6,844 bases of DNA from Trueperaceae bacterium (GTDB lineage Bacteria > Deinococcota > Deinococci > Deinococcales > Trueperaceae), in contig JAGXHO010000246.1 in assembly GCA_024636105.1 (NCBI GenBank), positions 1 to 6,844 on the forward strand, read 5' to 3'. A program made the position numbers and the translations under genes. The notes beneath the pieces are model-generated. The model ran no database searches. It saw nothing but the letters and a program-made list of their open reading frames with translations, and was not told the origin of the DNA. Below, one piece after another: positions 4,435 through 6,844 of the stretch (the stretch's first letter is position 1; the number at the start of each line of letters is the position of its first letter).

Positions 4435-6844
4435 TCACCACGCCATCAGCTTCCAGATCCCGGGTCGCCACTCGCCACCGTCCCGACCGACGACCCCGTA
4501 GACCGCGGCCGCCCGCTTCAGGCGCTCCAGAGCTTCAACACGACATCCGTCGGCGTGTAGCAGATCGGCGCTGTTGGTGAGGAGCGCCGCTTCCCGGTGG
4601 CGATCGCCCTGGCGCCGACACAAGGCGATCGCCTCCTCCAGCAGCGCGAGACCCGCGTCGACGGCACCGGTGTCGGCCCGCGCCAGAGCGAGATTGTTCA
4701 GCGCGGCGATGCGGACCGTGGGATCCGTGTCGCCAGCGGCGAGCGCCAGACTGGCCTCGAAGGAGCCGATCGAGGCCACGGTGTCGCCCCGGCTGCGAGC
4801 CAGCATCCCCAGCAGGTTGTGAACCCTGGCCAGCGCGGGGCCGTCGCCGCTGCGCTTGCCGGACACCAGCGCGCGGCGCGCCAGCGTCAGCGCATCCTCC
4901 TGTCGGTCGAGCCAGTGGGCGTTGAGACCGCGGTCGGCTAGCAAGCGCGTGGCCAAGCGCCCGTCGCCGCACGCGTCCAGCCGGTCCTCGGCGACGCGGT
5001 AGTGGCCCTCGGCGGCCACCCAGTCGCCGCGGCGCTGGTGGACGTTGCCTAGCTTGTGCTCGAGCCGGGCGAGGCCGGCGTCGTCCCCAAGCGCGGCGGC
5101 GGTCTCGAATTCAGCGATGGCGCGCTCGTACGTGGCGGCCAGGGTGTGCAGGTCACCGATCGCCTCGTGCACCGCGGCCGGATCGGAGTGCCCAAGCGCA
5201 AGCGCGGTGCGGTAGTGGTGCAGCGCCTCTTCGTTGGCGAAGAGCGTGCGGGCGTGGTCGCCGGCGAGCGCGAACTGCAGGGCCGCCTCCGGATCGCGGC
5301 CGGCCAGCCGCAGGTGGATTCCGATCGGTCCTGCGCGCACCGCGCGCTGGCCACGCGGGCCGCCGTCGGCGAGGAGAGCGTCGGCGATGCGCCCGTGCAG
5401 CAGCCGCCGCCGCGCCAGGCCGGCCTCTTGGAGAACGAGCTCGCGCATCTTCTCGTGGCCAAAGTCGAAACGGAGAGCGCCGCCGTCGTCCTCGACCTCG
5501 CGCACGAGGTCGAGGACGACGAGCTGTTCGAGACCGACCACCACCTCGTCCTCGCTGCGGCCACTAGCTTGCTGCAGCAATTCGAGGCCGAACGATCGCC
5601 CGATGGCGGCCGCCGTTTGCAGGAGCTGCCGCTCGATCGCACCCGTAGCTCCGAGCCGGGAGTGGAGCAGGTCACGGGCGTTCCGTGGCAGCTCCCCCCA
5701 CGCACCGCGCTGGGCGCGCGCCACCACGTACTCGTTCACGAAGAAGGGCAGCCCCTCGGATTCCGACAGAAGCCGACTCGTCTCCGCGGCGTCGAATTCG
5801 TCGCCACGCAGCCGTAGAAACGCGTCGAGGTCGTCGCGACTCCAGCGCTCCAGAGAGAGGCAACCGGCGCGCGCCTCGCGTTCGCCCGCGTGGAGCTGCC
5901 GCTGCAGCCGTTCGTGCGCGTCGCTTCGTCCGCGCCGCAACGTCAGCAGCAGCAGCATGCCTGGCGATCGTTCGGGACGCGCCAGGTAGGTGAGCAGTTC
6001 GACCGTCGCCGGGTCAGCCCAGTGGGCATCATCGAGCAGCAGCACCCCCGGTTTAGCTCCCGCCGTGAGAAGCTCCAGCAGGCGGTCGACGCCCTCGAAC
6101 AAGCGCCCGCGGCCGAGTAGCCCGTCGAGTGGAGGCGGCGCCGGGAGGCCGGGTCGTAGCGCGGCCAGATCGGGTGCCAACCGGGACGCTTCGGCGAGCC
6201 AGCTTGGCGCGGCGTCCGCGAGGCGCGCGCCAGCGTCGGGGCGGGCGATCGCGCCGCGCAACAGATCGAGGAACGGGCCGTATGGGTGGGGCGGCTCGTC
6301 GGGATAACAGCGGGCGCGCAGCGCCACCGCGCCAGCGCTCTCGGCCCGCTCCAGGAAGGCGTCGGCCAGAAAGCTCTTGCCGATGCCGGCTTCGCCTTGG
6401 ATCGCGAGCAGGAAGCGGCGTTCGCTGCTACGTGCGTGGGCCTCCTCGAGCATCTTCCAGGCCGCGGCCCGACCGACCAACGGGCGGGCACCGCCAGCAA
6501 CGCGCCGGGCGGCGCCGGGAGCAGCAGGCGCCGGCGCTACGGGGCGGGCCGGGGGCCGCAGCCCGCCTACCTGAATCTCCCGATAGAGGGCATCCGTCTC
6601 CTCGAGTGGCGCAACTCCTAGCTCCCGCTCGAGGACGCGAACGCAGGCGCGGTATTGCCGCAGCGCCTCGTCGCGCCGTCCCAACCGCGCCAGCAGCGCC
6701 ATCACGGTGCGGTGAGCGACCTCGTTCATCGGCTCGAGCTCGAGCCATCGACGAGCGTCGCCGAGCGCGCCTTCGAGGTTGCCGCGCCGCTCCCGCCCGT
6801 CGACCAGGCGCTGGAGTGCTGCGACGAGATCGCGCTGCAGTGCC
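4435..6844 (-). CDS. BTAD/SARP-type transcriptional regulator with AAA ATPase and TPR repeats; N-terminus outside window
   Basis: This large cytoplasmic signalling regulator shows 802 residues and remains open to the window edge. Numbering below starts at an internal Met (base 6729), with 38 more residues visible before it. Those 38 and residues 1-52 form a bacterial transcriptional activator domain (LEGALGDARRWLELEP, then VMALLARLGRRDEALRQY and LERELGVAPLEETDALYREI). Such domains normally follow a winged-helix DNA-binding domain, which would lie beyond base 6844. After a Pro/Ala linker (57-82) comes the ATPase module: LVGR entry (84-87), Walker A GEAGIGKS (112-119), Walker B VLLLDDAHW (229-237), and SESEGLPFFVNEYV (322-335) in the helical lid. 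Residues about 480-745 hold helical TPR-like repeats, for example ALHHYRTALALG and ALARRAL. The protein ends GIWKLMAW. By family analogy, ATP-dependent assembly of the STAND type would control DNA binding after the repeats sense a ligand or partner. The target and ligand are unknown. Confidence 0.9.
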   Translation of the reverse strand, partial: ALQRDLVAALQRLVDGRERRGNLEGALGDARRWLELEPMNEVAHRTVMALLARLGRRDEALRQYRACVRVLERELGVAPLEETDALYREIQVGGLRPPARPVAPAPAAPGAARRVAGGARPLVGRAAAWKMLEEAHARSSERRFLLAIQGEAGIGKSFLADAFLERAESAGAVALRARCYPDEPPHPYGPFLDLLRGAIARPDAGARLADAAPSWLAEASRLAPDLAALRPGLPAPPPLDGLLGRGRLFEGVDRLLELLTAGAKPGVLLLDDAHWADPATVELLTYLARPERSPGMLLLLTLRRGRSDAHERLQRQLHAGEREARAGCLSLERWSRDDLDAFLRLRGDEFDAAETSRLLSESEGLPFFVNEYVVARAQRGAWGELPRNARDLLHSRLGATGAIERQLLQTAAAIGRSFGLELLQQASGRSEDEVVVGLEQLVVLDLVREVEDDGGALRFDFGHEKMRELVLQEAGLARRRLLHGRIADALLADGGPRGQRAVRAGPIGIHLRLAGRDPEAALQFALAGDHARTLFANEEALHHYRTALALGHSDPAAVHEAIGDLHTLAATYERAIAEFETAAALGDDAGLARLEHKLGNVHQRRGDWVAAEGHYRVAEDRLDACGDGRLATRLLADRGLNAHWLDRQEDALTLARRALVSGKRSGDGPALARVHNLLGMLARSRGDTVASIGSFEASLALAAGDTDPTVRIAALNNLALARADTGAVDAGLALLEEAIALCRRQGDRHREAALLTNSADLLHADGCRVEALERLKRAAAVYGVVGRDGGEWRPGIWKLMAW
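5484..5521. repeat. 17-bp perfect inverted repeat with 4-base loop inside the regulator gene
   Basis: The left arm (5484-5500, CGTCGTCCTCGACCTCG) and right arm (5505-5521) are exact reverse complements around the loop CGCA. On the coding strand it specifies VVLDLVREVEDD, so Val-Leu-Asp codons mirror Glu-Val-Glu-Asp codons. A very stable mRNA hairpin is expected there. Confidence 0.75.

Noticed and set aside
4285..4560. + strand frame as an independent 91-residue gene
   Set aside because: Its first half is the C-terminal half of the frame-shifted HEPN toxin; its second half is antisense to the regulator.
5056..5817. Antisense + strand frame of 253 codons across the regulator
   Set aside because: It mirrors the regulator's codon bias; the minus-strand product has recognisable ATPase and TPR features and this one has none.
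6731..6746. Palindrome GGCTCGAGCTCGAGCC as an operator
   Set aside because: It sits in coding sequence for Leu-Glu-Leu-Glu, and nearly the same string occurs in the lipoprotein gene for the same residues, so codon choice explains it.

Overview
The window is a GC-rich bacterial segment with codons that mostly end in G or C. No gene fixes the taxonomy. The BTAD/AAA/TPR regulator is typical of Actinomycetota, Chloroflexota and some Deinococcota. A PEGA-type lipoprotein with a clear lipobox and an exported multicopper oxidase fit a free-living, oxygen-exposed organism. One candidate leaderless promoter is also compatible with those phyla.

Region 1 (1-2240, + strand) is a two-gene metal operon. 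A secreted two-domain multicopper oxidase, cut at its 5' end by the window edge, overlaps by four bases (ATGA) a ZIP-family metal permease. The permease carries an extra extracytoplasmic N-terminal domain. Oxidase and permease probably handle the same metal. About 70 bases on, still on the + strand, comes a small PEGA-like lipoprotein (2311-2862).

Region 2 (2863-4434) is a mixed, partly decayed stretch. A short DUF6176-like protein (3035-3376, - strand) lies 8 bases behind a broken gene (about 3385-3766, - strand). That broken gene keeps a perfect Shine-Dalgarno and start codon, but its coding frame has three breaks. Divergent from it is an intact MNT-type nucleotidyltransferase (3850-4167), the antitoxin half of a HEPN/MNT toxin-antitoxin module. 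The matching HEPN toxin follows directly but is wrecked by a stop at codon 2, a frameshift, and loss of the tyrosine and C-terminus after its RNase motif. Candidate operator dyads, a candidate leaderless promoter and several perfect inverted repeats lie in this stretch.

Region 3 (4435-6844, - strand) is most of a large BTAD/SARP-type transcriptional regulator with an AAA (STAND-like) ATPase and C-terminal TPR-like repeats. Its N-terminus lies beyond the right edge. It contains a perfect 17-bp inverted repeat inside its coding sequence.

The main points of interest are the oxidase-permease pair, the orphaned MNT antitoxin beside a dead HEPN toxin, and the frame-broken gene that is visible only when three frames are joined.
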